Positions 16,151-25,370 are shown, counted from the stretch's first letter. The stretch: 42,833 nucleotides of DNA from CAZKUN01 sp964555935 (GCA_964555935.1 CAZKUN010000053.1:1-42833), one strand, 5' to 3'. Program-made: numbers and translations. The notes: generated from the letters alone by a model not told the origin.

Positions 16151-19100
16151 CTATCGCGACTCGACCACGAAGATGGGCTCGCCGCTGACCGTCACGCCGA
16201 CGCTGTCGCTCTCGACCGAGGTCGGGACGTCGTCGCCCATGTGGCTCACGACGCGGAGCACTTCGCCGTTGATCGGCAACTCGACATCCGTCGACTCGCC
16301 CTCCGACCACAGCACCGTGATGCGCTGGTCCGCGCGCTCGAAGCGGTAGGCGCGGACGGCTTCGCCTAGCCTCACGCGCCGACGGTACTCGCTCCCCGCC
16401 ACCAGGCTTGTCATGTTCTCCATCGCGAAATACGCCGGCTTCGGCTCGCCCGAGAGATCGGGCACTTGGTGGGTCGGATCCGGGTCGTGTCGGAAGATGC
16501 CCATCCACATTATCATGTCGACCTTCTTGCTGCCATACGGCTTGACGTCATGGCTGAAGGTCCACGCGAGCTTGTCGATGTCGTTGGCGATGCTGATGAT
16601 GTAGATCCGCACGAGGTTCGCCGCCTGGGTCGCCTCGTCCGTGCCTTCGAGACCCGAACTGGCTCCGCCGCCCTCGCTGCAGTAGATCGGCTTCTCCGCG
16701 TCGCCGTACTGGGCCATCAGCGCGCGGAGCCGCTCGAATTGCCCCTCCGGATTCTGTTTCTCAAACGGTTGCGATTGCGCGTAGTAGTGCACGTTCATCA
16801 CGTCGAAGAAATCAGCCGCGCCCTCGTCGTAGCATTTCTCGATGAAGCCGAAATCGATGCCGGCCGTGTTCATGCCCACAACGCGCGCGTCTGGGTTGCC
16901 GCGTTTCGCGCCGATGTACGCCGCGCGCTCGTACGCCGCGTAACTCCGGGCATGTGGCCGACTCGCCCAGTAGCCTCTCGGGAACCCAAACACGGGATCG
17001 CGCGCGACATTGGGCTCGATCCAGGGCAGGAACCAGTCGACTCGCCCCTTGCAGTGCTTCGCGATGCGGTGGAAGAACTCGCCCGCCGCGTCAAGGTCAT
17101 CTGGCCCAAATGTGAAGTCCCAGGCATGCTCGCCCGCGTGGCTAGGTCGGATCCAGTCTGGCGTACCCCAGAAGGTGACAGTGAGGTCGATTCCCGCATC
17201 CTCCGCGCGCTTCATCCGCTCGTCAGCGTGGGTCCACTTGAACTGTCCTTCCGTCGGCTCGAGGGTCTTCCAGTCCCAGTAATCGCTCATCCACTGCACG
17301 CCCGCGTCGGACAGTTGGTCGGCGTAGGGCAGGCCCTGTCCGAAGACGCCGAAGGGGGACTGTCGCCCCGCGATCGGGCCTCTCTCGGTCAGGAATTGGC
17401 GCCGCAAGGTCCGCGTCGCACCGCCCTTGGATCGGGTGACGATCCAATAGCGGTAGCAGGTCATCGGGTCGAGGTCAGTCAGGTGCGCGACGTGACGGGT
17501 GTCGCCGCTCGGCTCGGTCCGGTATCGCGGGTTGGTGGTGGAGACGTCGTATTCGATCCAGGATTCACACGCGTCGCTCGTCTCCCAGCGGAGTGTTGCG
17601 CGGTCGTCGCCTCGGACGCTCTCGCGGACGTTCGTGACTGTGGGGGTAGGTGTGTCGATGGTCAGTTTGGCCGGCTCGCCGAATGATCCGGTGAACATGG
17701 ATGCCGCCGGGGGCATCGGCTTCACGCGCCACCAGTAATCGCCATCCGCCAACTTCCACTCGGTCGGCACGGTCCACGTTCCTCCCTCCAGGCGAGGGAC
17801 AGTGATCGTGCCATCGCTGAAGTCCGGTTCGTGCGAGAGCTGCAGGACCACGTCGCGGTCGCCGGCGCCTCGCCACGACAGCGTGGGCGCGTTGTGGCCG
17901 GCGACGTCTAGGGGCTCTGGTCGAGGGAGTTGCTCAACGGCTAGCGTGTCGAAGCTCCACACAACGTGGCCCGTCGGTCCAAGCCATGTCCCCGACGGGC
18001 GCAGTTGGACCGCGTGTTCGCCGGCGTCGAGATGCAATGGCCGGCTACGGGCGAAGGTGTGTGAGAGTCGGTCGCCGTAGCGGAGGCCCTCAATGGTGAG
18101 CGTCGACATTGAGCCCTGCCATGGACCCTCGTCGATCCGCCACTCGAAGAGGCTCCAGTAGTGCGGGTAGGCGTGCATGCCACTGCCGATGTGCAAGACG
18201 TGCGTTCCATCCGCCGGAACGTCGAACTCGCACGTCAATGGCTCCTGGTCCCACTCATCCAGCGGGACGCGGATTTCCTTGCGGGCGCCGCTGAAGCACT
18301 GGGGGTCTTGCACGTCGACCCACTGAGCCGAGCCGCTCGCCTGGTCCGAGTCGATCCAGGTGTTTGCCTCCGGCGGGGAGAGCAGGTGCAAGTCGACCTT
18401 CGTTGGCTTCTTCTCGTCGACGGTAGCGAACCAGCCGGTCGAGCCGCCGTAACCGTCGGCCGTGGCGCGGACCCAGTAGCCCTTCTCCGCCGGGGGAAGA
18501 TCGGTGAGCTGGTAGCGCCCCGATTCGTCCGTGGTCGTCGAAGCCAACTCGACGCTCGGGAAGCCATCGAAGGAGTGGTATGTCTCAACCGTTACGTTGG
18601 CGGCGGGTAGCTGATCGCCTAGCGTCACCACCTCGCCGTAGATGATCCCGCCGGCCGGCTTGCCCGTGCAGGTGAAGTCGTCGAAGGTTGCGGTCACGCC
18701 GTAGACGCCAAGCCCTACCTCACCCCATGGCTCCTTGTCGTAGTCGGCCGTAACCAGCACTTGACCGTCCAGCAGCCCCTCGATCGTGCCGTCGCTTGAC
18801 CTCGTCCCGAGCCGAACGCTCTCGCCGCGCGCGAAACGTTCGGCAGCGTCGGTGCCGGTCGCGTCGGCTATATGACCATTGGCGTAGATCTCAAGCGAGC
18901 CATTCCGCCGCAAGTAGATCCAACAGCCAGATCCAACGCCCGACGAGGCATCGGCGAAGAGGCAGATGCCGACCCAGTTTGGGGCCTCGGCGTCGCGGTC
19001 GATTGTGGCGGTGACTTCGACATCCACGTCCTGGTACGCTTGCTCAGCCAGGTATAGCCAGGCGCCATCGCCGGCGCGGGCCCTCAAGGCGCCATCGACG

Positions 19101-19246
19101 ACCTGCCACTCGCCTCCGACAGCGATCCAGCTCTCGCTCGGGCCGGTGTCGAACGCGTCCGTGAAGCGTGTCGGCGTCGTCTGAGCTGTGACCAGCGAAC
19201 AGAGCAGCATGGTCGCCAGCGCGAGCGCGCCGCGCGGGTGGTTCAT
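16151..19246 (-). CDS. multidomain secreted glycosidase (GH-A/GH39-like), 1031 aa
   Basis: Signal peptide at 1-21. Residues 25-195 are a LamG/DUF1080-like concanavalin fold. Residues 198-290 are a carboxypeptidase-regulatory/CnaB-like beta-sandwich (GEVVTLGDQLPAANVTVETYHS). Residues 295-440 resemble a carbohydrate-binding sandwich. Residues 445-620 hold two fibronectin-III-like domains, the second (YDVSTTNPRYRTEPSGDTR) close to those of purple acid phosphatases. Residues 625-960 form a GH-A TIM barrel with E744 in WIEPN, the probable acid/base, and E858 in IYCSEGGG, the probable nucleophile, as in GH39/GH5 families. The C-terminus is a beta domain. The SD is GGGAG in the 38-nt gap after the HzsA-related gene, so these two minus-strand genes could be cotranscribed. 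Substrate unknown. Confidence 0.85.
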   Translation of the reverse strand: MNHPRGALALATMLLCSLVTAQTTPTRFTDAFDTGPSESWIAVGGEWQVVDGALRARAGDGAWLYLAEQAYQDVDVEVTATIDRDAEAPNWVGICLFADASSGVGSGCWIYLRRNGSLEIYANGHIADATGTDAAERFARGESVRLGTRSSDGTIEGLLDGQVLVTADYDKEPWGEVGLGVYGVTATFDDFTCTGKPAGGIIYGEVVTLGDQLPAANVTVETYHSFDGFPSVELASTTTDESGRYQLTDLPPAEKGYWVRATADGYGGSTGWFATVDEKKPTKVDLHLLSPPEANTWIDSDQASGSAQWVDVQDPQCFSGARKEIRVPLDEWDQEPLTCEFDVPADGTHVLHIGSGMHAYPHYWSLFEWRIDEGPWQGSMSTLTIEGLRYGDRLSHTFARSRPLHLDAGEHAVQLRPSGTWLGPTGHVVWSFDTLAVEQLPRPEPLDVAGHNAPTLSWRGAGDRDVVLQLSHEPDFSDGTITVPRLEGGTWTVPTEWKLADGDYWWRVKPMPPAASMFTGSFGEPAKLTIDTPTPTVTNVRESVRGDDRATLRWETSDACESWIEYDVSTTNPRYRTEPSGDTRHVAHLTDLDPMTCYRYWIVTRSKGGATRTLRRQFLTERGPIAGRQSPFGVFGQGLPYADQLSDAGVQWMSDYWDWKTLEPTEGQFKWTHADERMKRAEDAGIDLTVTFWGTPDWIRPSHAGEHAWDFTFGPDDLDAAGEFFHRIAKHCKGRVDWFLPWIEPNVARDPVFGFPRGYWASRPHARSYAAYERAAYIGAKRGNPDARVVGMNTAGIDFGFIEKCYDEGAADFFDVMNVHYYAQSQPFEKQNPEGQFERLRALMAQYGDAEKPIYCSEGGGASSGLEGTDEATQAANLVRIYIISIANDIDKLAWTFSHDVKPYGSKKVDMIMWMGIFRHDPDPTHQVPDLSGEPKPAYFAMENMTSLVAGSEYRRRVRLGEAVRAYRFERADQRITVLWSEGESTDVELPINGEVLRVVSHMGDDVPTSVESDSVGVTVSGEPIFVVESR

Positions 19247-19284
19247 CTTGGCAGTTCTCCCGTCTTCTGCAATTTGGGGGGGCG

Positions 19285-22200
19285 TCAGTTACCGGCTTTC
19301 GCCGTGAGGAGCCTGGCGTCCGCCCAGGTGGCCATGTCGCAGTTGATGCTATCGCCCGCGTCGGTCACCACGAGCCGAAGCTCATCGACTCCGTCGAGTG
19401 ACACGTCGACGTCCTGCACGCCTCGAAGACCGCGCATCACGCCGGAATCGAAGACGCTCTTTCCGTCCGCGAACACCTGGAAGACGACCGTGCCGCCGAT
19501 CTCAGCGGCGCCGACGGTCGCGACGAACTTGGAGTATTGCCCATCGATCCGGTAGACGATCTCCGACGGCGCGTGCGTGCCGATGCCCTTGCCGTAGCGC
19601 CTCGAGCCGAGACGGAGCGGATTGCCGGAGATGTCGCGATTGTAGACCGGAACGGGATTGCTGACCGGCCAGCCGGACACGCCTGACTCCCACTCCAAGC
19701 GGTCGGCTCGCACCCATCCCTCGCCAAGCGGGGTCTCAACGTGGACGCGCGTGGCGGGCGGCTCCGGAATCGTGACGACTTGCGTGGCGGCCGGCGTGTC
19801 AGCGATTGACCTGATGTCCGCGCGGGGGTGGGCCGCCAGTTCGTCGGCCAGTGACTGCAGGCCATCGCGAAGCGCCACGTAGTCGACGTCCGAGGTGTCG
19901 CCGAAGACGGTGCCCTCGCATCGGCCCCAGCCGCCCGCGGCCTTGGCGAGGGGAGCCATCAGCGCGCGCGAGTGCTCCGCGTCGCGTCGGTTGAGACTGA
20001 GCCACCACGTATCGTGCGCCCCGTCGCCGCCGCCATGGCACTGGGCGCATCTGCGCTGGTAGATGGGGCGGAACTTCTCGCGCGTCGCGTCCGGGAAGAT
20101 GCGCCGGTTGCCCCAGTGGTAGGTCTCGTACGTGTCGTAGTAGACGGCGTTTGCGTCGACCCAGGTGCCGAGTCGCAGCAACTCGTCGTCTGAGAGCTGC
20201 ACGTCGTGGTGCGTGTCGCGGAGCATCTGGATCAGAGGCGAGGACTTCGAGCCGTAGGTATATGCGGGTTGCGCGAAGACGTCCTCGGGCAGGTCCCACC
20301 GCTTCGAGTTGGCGACATTCAGGTAGGGGAGAAGCTCCTGGTAGCCGATTGTGAACATGTCGGTGAGATCATCGGTGAGCACGACGAAGTTGCCAAAGCG
20401 GTCGTGCGTGTGGCACGAGACGCAGCGATCGTTGAGGATGGGCTGGACGTCACGCAGGTAGCTGAATGGCTTATCGCCCCACGAGGGCGGCTCGGGTCGG
20501 CTAGGCGGGCTCGCCGACGCGAGGACGTGTCGGTTGACGGGCGCCGTGTGGCGCGGCTCGTGACAGCCCACGCACGTCCGGCTCTCGCCAGGCTTGAGGC
20601 AGACGACGCTGCGCATGCGCTGGATCTCCAGCTTGTCCTCGTCCAGCACCTCGAAGTAGACATTGCGGTTGGCGGGCACCGTGAAGCGCGCCGAGCCATC
20701 GGCCTCAACCGGCACGATCCCGATGATGCGCTTGATCGTGTAGATCTGCGTACCGGCCGTGATGACCACGCCGCCGGTGGTTACGCCGACGCGCGGGATG
20801 TCCTCGAGGATGCGAAGGTACTTGGCCTCGCTGGGGTCCACGCCGTCAAGCCCGACGCCGACATCAAGCAGCAGCAGCTCCGCCTCGGCATCCTGAGCGT
20901 CCGTGTCCTCCGGCGCGGGAGGCAAGGCGGCTGGCTGGACGCGCGTGATGACCGGCACGGGCTCGGCGCAGGATATCTCCGGGTCGCGGTACACGAGCGC
21001 GAGGTTGCCGTGACGGTCGCCGACATAGAGCGCCCACGAACGGTCCAGCCATGGCAGCACGGTCGGCGTGTAGGAGCAGAGGTACAGTTCCTCGGAGAGC
21101 GGCGCCGGGTCGCTGAACCAGCCGTGCCGACTATCTTCGATCTTCTCAGCGATGATTGGCACGTTGGGCGTGAGGACGCTGAGCGACTCGTTGCCGTCAT
21201 GTCCGATGTAGTTGTCGATCACTCCGACCGCGCCGTGCGTCTGACCATGGTGGCCAGTGAAGAGCCCCATGATCTTGTGCGTGCCGGGCACGGGGCGTGG
21301 GAACATGACCACGTTCGGTCGGAATGTGGCATTGCCGTAATACGGTTCGACCATCGTCCCGTCGGGCTTCATGGTGAACGGGTTGTGCAGCGAGGTGACC
21401 GAGCGCTCGTTGTATTCCCAGCGGCTGTAGAGGATTCGGCCGTCGGGCAGGACCGTGGGGTTGAAGTCGTTGAAGACGTTGAAGCTGAGCTGGCGAGGGT
21501 CTGAGCCGTCCCCTTCCATGATGTGTAGCACCGGGGAGTGGCGGTTGCCGCCGCACATCACGAAATGCTCGGAGCGGTCGGAGGTGAAGCCGATCTGGCT
21601 ATTGGGAAGGTAGAAGGGCTCGGCGTCGTTTTTCGGCCCGAAGGTGAGCTGCGTCGGTTCGCCGCCGCCAGGCTGTTTCTCGTAGATGTGGTAACTCTGG
21701 GATCCATCCCACTTGTCGGAGCCGTTCCCGAAGGCGAACAGGAACTTGTCAGCGTCCCAGTGCAGATGCACGTCGCGATAGACGCCCTCGCCGAGGCTAT
21801 CGACTACCGGCGTAACCGCGCCATCCGGACGGACGGGCGACAGCTCGTAGATGCCTCCCCCTGGCGGGTTGATGAGGTGGTGGGCATCCATGAACGGTTG
21901 CTCGGAGTTGAAGGGCTTGCGCTTCAGGAAGGTGAGCCGCTCGAAGTCGATGCGTGATAGCAACAGCCTGTCGCGTAGCGCGCTCGCCTCCTCAAAAGAC
22001 GCGCGCCACTCATCGCGGTCGGAGGGCGAGTCGATGCGGCTGCGAAGCTCGGCGAGTGCCGCGCTCGCCTCGGCGTCTGGGATGTCGCCGATGAGTTGCT
22101 CGATGCTGTCGAGGACGGCGGGCGTGTCTTCGACGCAGGTGAAGATGGGGAACCAGTAATGCGCGCCTTGGCATTCGATCTCGAGAAGAAGCACGGCGCC

Positions 22201-22839
22201 GCCGGGGTCAGTGAGGGTCGCCAGCAGCTCAAGCGCCTCGGATGTTCCCGGCTTCACGGTTGCCCGGCGGACAATGGGGTCCGCCGACCCGTCCGGGGTC
22301 AGCATGCGCAAGCCGGCGGTGACCTCGATGTCGGTGTCGACGACCGAACGGAGATGCAGGCGGATCGAGTTTTCGCCCGCTCCCAAGCCGGACGTGTCGT
22401 CGATGGACCAGGCGAAGGGCGCTGGCTTCGCTCGGAATCGGAGCATGCCATCGAAGCGACGCGTCCAACCATGGTACCAGTGATCATGCCCGCCGCCGCC
22501 GGGATGGTGGTAGCCTGTGACGATCTCGCCGGCCTCGTCAAGTTTGGCGAGGACAGTCTGGCCACGGTCCTCCGGCGGGATTAGGCGGTTCGGAATTGGG
22601 TTTGTCCAGAGCTGCTCGGCGCCGTCCGACGGCACGGGGAGGACTGGGACGCGCTCCTCCTCGGGCGTGTCGGCCTCCCATGCAGCCAGGATGTCTTCCC
22701 AGTCGCTGATGGCGTTGAGCGATTCGCGGAAGTACCAGTCCCAGCGGACCATATCGCTCGGCGCGGCGTGGGCCGCGACCGCGAATATGCTCAGCAATAC
22801 TGAAGCCGTGATGTGCCGTGACGCGCGTGACCATCTCAT
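19285..22839 (-). CDS. HzsA-related secreted triheme protein with PD40 propeller and NPCBM domain, 1184 aa
   Basis: I start it at ATG 22839 (MRWSRASRH...), which yields a clean signal peptide (1-26); the open frame runs further upstream without one. Residues about 310-620 contain propeller blades and the HzsA-middle-domain signature DGRILYSRWEYNERS near 467-480, with MKPDGTMVEPYYGNATF following. Three CxxCH heme sites lie at 756-760 (CVGCH), 806-810 (CVSCH) and 931-935 (CAQCH). Residues about 1045-1184 fit an NPCBM/NEW2 carbohydrate-binding module (RYGKGIGTHAPSEIVYRI). Such HzsA-related proteins are widespread in Planctomycetota-like genomes outside anammox and are of unknown function. The added glycan-binding tail suggests a redox enzyme held on polysaccharide. 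It precedes the 1031-aa glycosidase by 38 nt. Confidence 0.88.
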   Translation of the reverse strand: MRWSRASRHITASVLLSIFAVAAHAAPSDMVRWDWYFRESLNAISDWEDILAAWEADTPEEERVPVLPVPSDGAEQLWTNPIPNRLIPPEDRGQTVLAKLDEAGEIVTGYHHPGGGGHDHWYHGWTRRFDGMLRFRAKPAPFAWSIDDTSGLGAGENSIRLHLRSVVDTDIEVTAGLRMLTPDGSADPIVRRATVKPGTSEALELLATLTDPGGAVLLLEIECQGAHYWFPIFTCVEDTPAVLDSIEQLIGDIPDAEASAALAELRSRIDSPSDRDEWRASFEEASALRDRLLLSRIDFERLTFLKRKPFNSEQPFMDAHHLINPPGGGIYELSPVRPDGAVTPVVDSLGEGVYRDVHLHWDADKFLFAFGNGSDKWDGSQSYHIYEKQPGGGEPTQLTFGPKNDAEPFYLPNSQIGFTSDRSEHFVMCGGNRHSPVLHIMEGDGSDPRQLSFNVFNDFNPTVLPDGRILYSRWEYNERSVTSLHNPFTMKPDGTMVEPYYGNATFRPNVVMFPRPVPGTHKIMGLFTGHHGQTHGAVGVIDNYIGHDGNESLSVLTPNVPIIAEKIEDSRHGWFSDPAPLSEELYLCSYTPTVLPWLDRSWALYVGDRHGNLALVYRDPEISCAEPVPVITRVQPAALPPAPEDTDAQDAEAELLLLDVGVGLDGVDPSEAKYLRILEDIPRVGVTTGGVVITAGTQIYTIKRIIGIVPVEADGSARFTVPANRNVYFEVLDEDKLEIQRMRSVVCLKPGESRTCVGCHEPRHTAPVNRHVLASASPPSRPEPPSWGDKPFSYLRDVQPILNDRCVSCHTHDRFGNFVVLTDDLTDMFTIGYQELLPYLNVANSKRWDLPEDVFAQPAYTYGSKSSPLIQMLRDTHHDVQLSDDELLRLGTWVDANAVYYDTYETYHWGNRRIFPDATREKFRPIYQRRCAQCHGGGDGAHDTWWLSLNRRDAEHSRALMAPLAKAAGGWGRCEGTVFGDTSDVDYVALRDGLQSLADELAAHPRADIRSIADTPAATQVVTIPEPPATRVHVETPLGEGWVRADRLEWESGVSGWPVSNPVPVYNRDISGNPLRLGSRRYGKGIGTHAPSEIVYRIDGQYSKFVATVGAAEIGGTVVFQVFADGKSVFDSGVMRGLRGVQDVDVSLDGVDELRLVVTDAGDSINCDMATWADARLLTAKAGN

Positions 22840-23043
22840 AGGAATCCCACTTCGCTCCGCGCCGGTGAAGGCCCTGCGCCCTCGCGCGATGGGCGCAGGG
22901 AGATGGCCTCGCACAGGCACGCCCCGGCCTCGCCTCGCCAGCTCCATGGCGGCGGGTGATGCGCGTAGAGGTCGCCGAGACCTGGACAGGGAATACTCGT
23001 CCGGAATTGCAGGGCCCCAGGCCCAACAGCAGAGCGAGGCTTG

Positions 23044-24282
23044 ATGAGCGCGCGCCGCGTTGCCGTCACCGGTATTGGAGTTGTCGCGCCCAATGGGGTC
23101 ACGACCCGGGCGTTTTGGGATGCCACCGTCGCGGGCGTCTCGGGCATCAAGCCGATAACCGCATTCGACCCAGCAGAATACTCCTGCAGAATCGCCGGCC
23201 AGGTGGGGGAGTTCGACATCGGCGACCCCGTCCCGCCGCGCGCGGTCAAACGGATGGACCGTTTCGCGCGCCTCGGCGTGGCGGCCAGCGTAATGGCCGT
23301 CGCTGACAGCGGCCTCGACTTCTCCACCATCGACCCGAATACGGCCGGTTGCGTCGTTGGCTCCGGGATGGGCGGCGCGCTGTTTCACGAAGAACAGCTA
23401 CTCCTCCTGGCGGAACGGGGCCCGAGCAGGCTCAGCGCATGGGGCGTGCCGCGGATCACGCCCAACGCCGTCGCCGCTCACATCGCGCTCGTGTTCAACC
23501 TGCAGGGGCCCAGCTTGGTCGTGTCCACCGCGTGCGCCTCGGGCACTCACGCCGTCGGCGAGGCTCTCCGGAAGATCCAGCACGGCGAGGCCGACGTGAT
23601 CCTCGCGGGCGGAGCCGAAGCCCCCATCACCCCCGGGACGTTCGCCGCCTATTGCTCGCTACGTGCCCTCTCATCGCGCAACGACGCGCCGGAGAAGGCC
23701 AGTCGCCCATTTGATGCGGGCCGCGATGGTTTTGTCGTCGCCGAGGGCGGGGCGATCCTCGTGCTCGAGGAACTCGGACAGGCCCTCGACCGGGGCGCGC
23801 GCATATACGCCGAGATAATCGGCTATGCTGCGAGTTGTGGGGCGCACCATATGGTGGTGCCCGATCCCACTGGCTCCGACGCCGCCAGGGCGATCGGCCT
23901 CGCGATGACTGACGCCCGTGTCGCTCCGGCGGATGTCGACTATATCAACGCCCATGGCACCTCGACGCTGGCCAACGACGTCGCGGAGACGAAGGCCATC
24001 AAGATCGCCTTTGGCGATGGCCCATCCACGCCGCCCATCTCCGCCACCAAGTCCGTCACCGGACACGCGCTCGGCGCTACCGGCGCTATCGAGGCCGCCG
24101 TCTGCTGCCTTGCCATCGCTGACCAGACGATCCCGCCGACGGCTAACTATGAGGAACCCGACCCCGAGTGCGATCTGGACTATGTCCCCAACGAGGCCCG
24201 TCCAGCCGACATCGGCGTGGTTCTGTCAAACTCCTTTGGGTTCGGCAGCGTCAATGCCTGTCTTCTCTTCCGCAAACCCTAA
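23044..24282 (+). CDS. fabF: 3-oxoacyl-ACP synthase II (KAS II), 412 aa
   Basis: It condenses malonyl-ACP with acyl-ACP in fatty-acid elongation, in the cytoplasm. I use ATG 23044 with GAGG 4 nt upstream rather than TTG 23041. The Cys-His-His triad is complete: C164 in STACASG, H304 in NAHGTST and H341 in SVTGHALGA, with K336 also present. The length of 412 aa is standard. It stands alone with no acpP, fabG, fabD or fabZ beside it, and is divergent from the HzsA-related gene with 204 nt between starts. It may be a second, specialised KAS, but housekeeping elongation cannot be excluded. Confidence 0.95.
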   Translation: MSARRVAVTGIGVVAPNGVTTRAFWDATVAGVSGIKPITAFDPAEYSCRIAGQVGEFDIGDPVPPRAVKRMDRFARLGVAASVMAVADSGLDFSTIDPNTAGCVVGSGMGGALFHEEQLLLLAERGPSRLSAWGVPRITPNAVAAHIALVFNLQGPSLVVSTACASGTHAVGEALRKIQHGEADVILAGGAEAPITPGTFAAYCSLRALSSRNDAPEKASRPFDAGRDGFVVAEGGAILVLEELGQALDRGARIYAEIIGYAASCGAHHMVVPDPTGSDAARAIGLAMTDARVAPADVDYINAHGTSTLANDVAETKAIKIAFGDGPSTPPISATKSVTGHALGATGAIEAAVCCLAIADQTIPPTANYEEPDPECDLDYVPNEARPADIGVVLSNSFGFGSVNACLLFRKP

Positions 24283-24340
24283 CCCGACGATGGGGCGTCC
24301 GAATCACCGACGACATTGCGCGCGCCAACACCCCTCGGCG

Positions 24341-25318
24341 CTAGGCGGCTAGTGAGAGCATGTCCGGCAGGTCTCGTGTCTCCGGCGGCGCGTCTGGTCC
24401 CAGCAGTTGGGCAAGCCGCGCGCACCAGAGGGAGATGGCTTTCAGCAGTGACGCGGCGAGCCAGCGCCGGAGCGGAGTGGGTGGCCCGGGCTTGGACGCG
24501 CATCGGAGCGCGTGGATCGCGGCGCGCGCGCAATCGGGCTTGTGCTCGCGCAGCCACTCCTCGCCATGCCCGCCGAGGTAGGCGGCCAGTCCCCAGGCGT
24601 AGCCGCGCGTGGTCTCGAATCTCGGCCGGTCATCGCGGACGGCGAAGCGGATCTGGTCGACGCAGACGCCGTGGCGCTCTTCCGCACCCGACATGTCTCC
24701 GCCGATGATCCGGATGTACGTGTCGAGCCGATCGAGGAACTTGAAGCCGCACCGATTCTCGAGCAGGCCGTCGAGCCCCTCTCCCTCGAACATGACGCGT
24801 AGTATCTCGTTTCGGTCTCCTCGTTTCCGCCAGAACCCGGAGGCCGTGCGGATCTCTCCTGCATCGGTGCGGGCGAGTTCGACGAAGCAAGCGGCGGCTT
24901 CGAGTTTCTCTGGGGAACGCTCGCCCAGTTCGTCGGCAACGCGCCGGTCCAGCGTGTTTTCGGCCGGGAGACCATGGATCCACCACTGCACGGAGAGGGC
25001 CCGTGCCTTGGCACCCATGCGGGCGCCGGGCGGGACGTCGCCACAGTGTCCGGCCTCAGACGGGAACGGCGCCTCCCGCGAGATCATACGCAACACGTCG
25101 CCGAGGCCCTCGACCCATCGATGCGAGCACATCTCAAAGCCATAGCGCGGCATGGCGTCTCGTATTTGGAGGGCCCAGTCAGGCACGTCGTCGAGGGCGT
25201 CCATCATGTCGTTGATTGCGCGGATCTCAGGATCCCACTTCGCGCCTCCCGGACGGGCCGCGCCCACGGTCTCCCACCAGCCACGAAGTCGGCGTCGCAG
25301 GTCCGTGTCCGCAGTCAT
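24341..25318 (-). CDS. unknown protein, 325 aa, predicted SOS (LexA) regulated
   Basis: ATG 25318 has AGGAG (25326-25330) 7 nt upstream, an excellent start. I do not recognise the family. The protein is predicted soluble and cytoplasmic, with no signal peptide. Conserved-looking blocks are YGFEMCSHRWVEGLGDVLRM, ENRCGFKFLDRLDTYIRIIGGDMSGAEERHG and RFETTRGYAWGLAAYLGGHG. A hydrophobic or amphipathic segment RRWLAASLLKAISLWCARLAQLLG lies near the C-terminus. It has many Trp, Cys and charged residues. Its promoter and operator (25361-25390, 25337-25370) indicate repression by a LexA-like protein and induction by DNA damage, so a role in repair, damage checkpoint or toxicity is possible but not shown. 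The gene is alone in its transcription unit. Confidence 0.75.
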   Translation of the reverse strand: MTADTDLRRRLRGWWETVGAARPGGAKWDPEIRAINDMMDALDDVPDWALQIRDAMPRYGFEMCSHRWVEGLGDVLRMISREAPFPSEAGHCGDVPPGARMGAKARALSVQWWIHGLPAENTLDRRVADELGERSPEKLEAAACFVELARTDAGEIRTASGFWRKRGDRNEILRVMFEGEGLDGLLENRCGFKFLDRLDTYIRIIGGDMSGAEERHGVCVDQIRFAVRDDRPRFETTRGYAWGLAAYLGGHGEEWLREHKPDCARAAIHALRCASKPGPPTPLRRWLAASLLKAISLWCARLAQLLGPDAPPETRDLPDMLSLAA

Positions 25319-25336
25319 TGTGGGTCTCCTGGTGGG

Positions 25337-25370
25337 ATGCTATAATCGAACAAGCGTTCGATTATAGCAT
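25337..25370. promoter_or_regulatory. LexA-type SOS operator (perfect palindrome)
   Basis: A perfect 15-bp inverted repeat, ATGCTATAATCGAAC / GTTCGATTATAGCAT, is separated by 4 nt (AAGC). Its core CGAACAAGCGTTCG fits the Gram-positive/actinobacterial LexA box GAAC-N4-GTTC, with the R-N-R-Y centre (consensus CGAACRNRYGTTY). It covers the -10 and expected start point of the minus-strand promoter, the ideal place for a repressor. Each arm also holds TATAAT, so a weaker plus-strand promoter (TTGTGG at 25318-25323, 17-bp spacer) is conceivable. A TetR- or other repressor could also use a palindrome, but the core is the SOS box. Confidence 0.7.

Noticed and set aside
20206..21504. 432-codon plus-strand frame inside the HzsA-related gene
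   Set aside because: No start signal and no motif. The minus-strand protein has hemes and domain signatures along the same DNA.
19285..22839. True hydrazine synthase alpha subunit (anammox)
   Set aside because: No HzsB/HzsC partner genes and an unrelated C-terminal NPCBM domain. HzsA-related proteins occur widely outside anammox.
25337..25370. Reading the 15-bp palindrome as an intrinsic terminator
   Set aside because: No T-run on either side, and it lies between a -35/-10 promoter and a strong RBS 7-19 nt from an ATG. An operator is far more likely.
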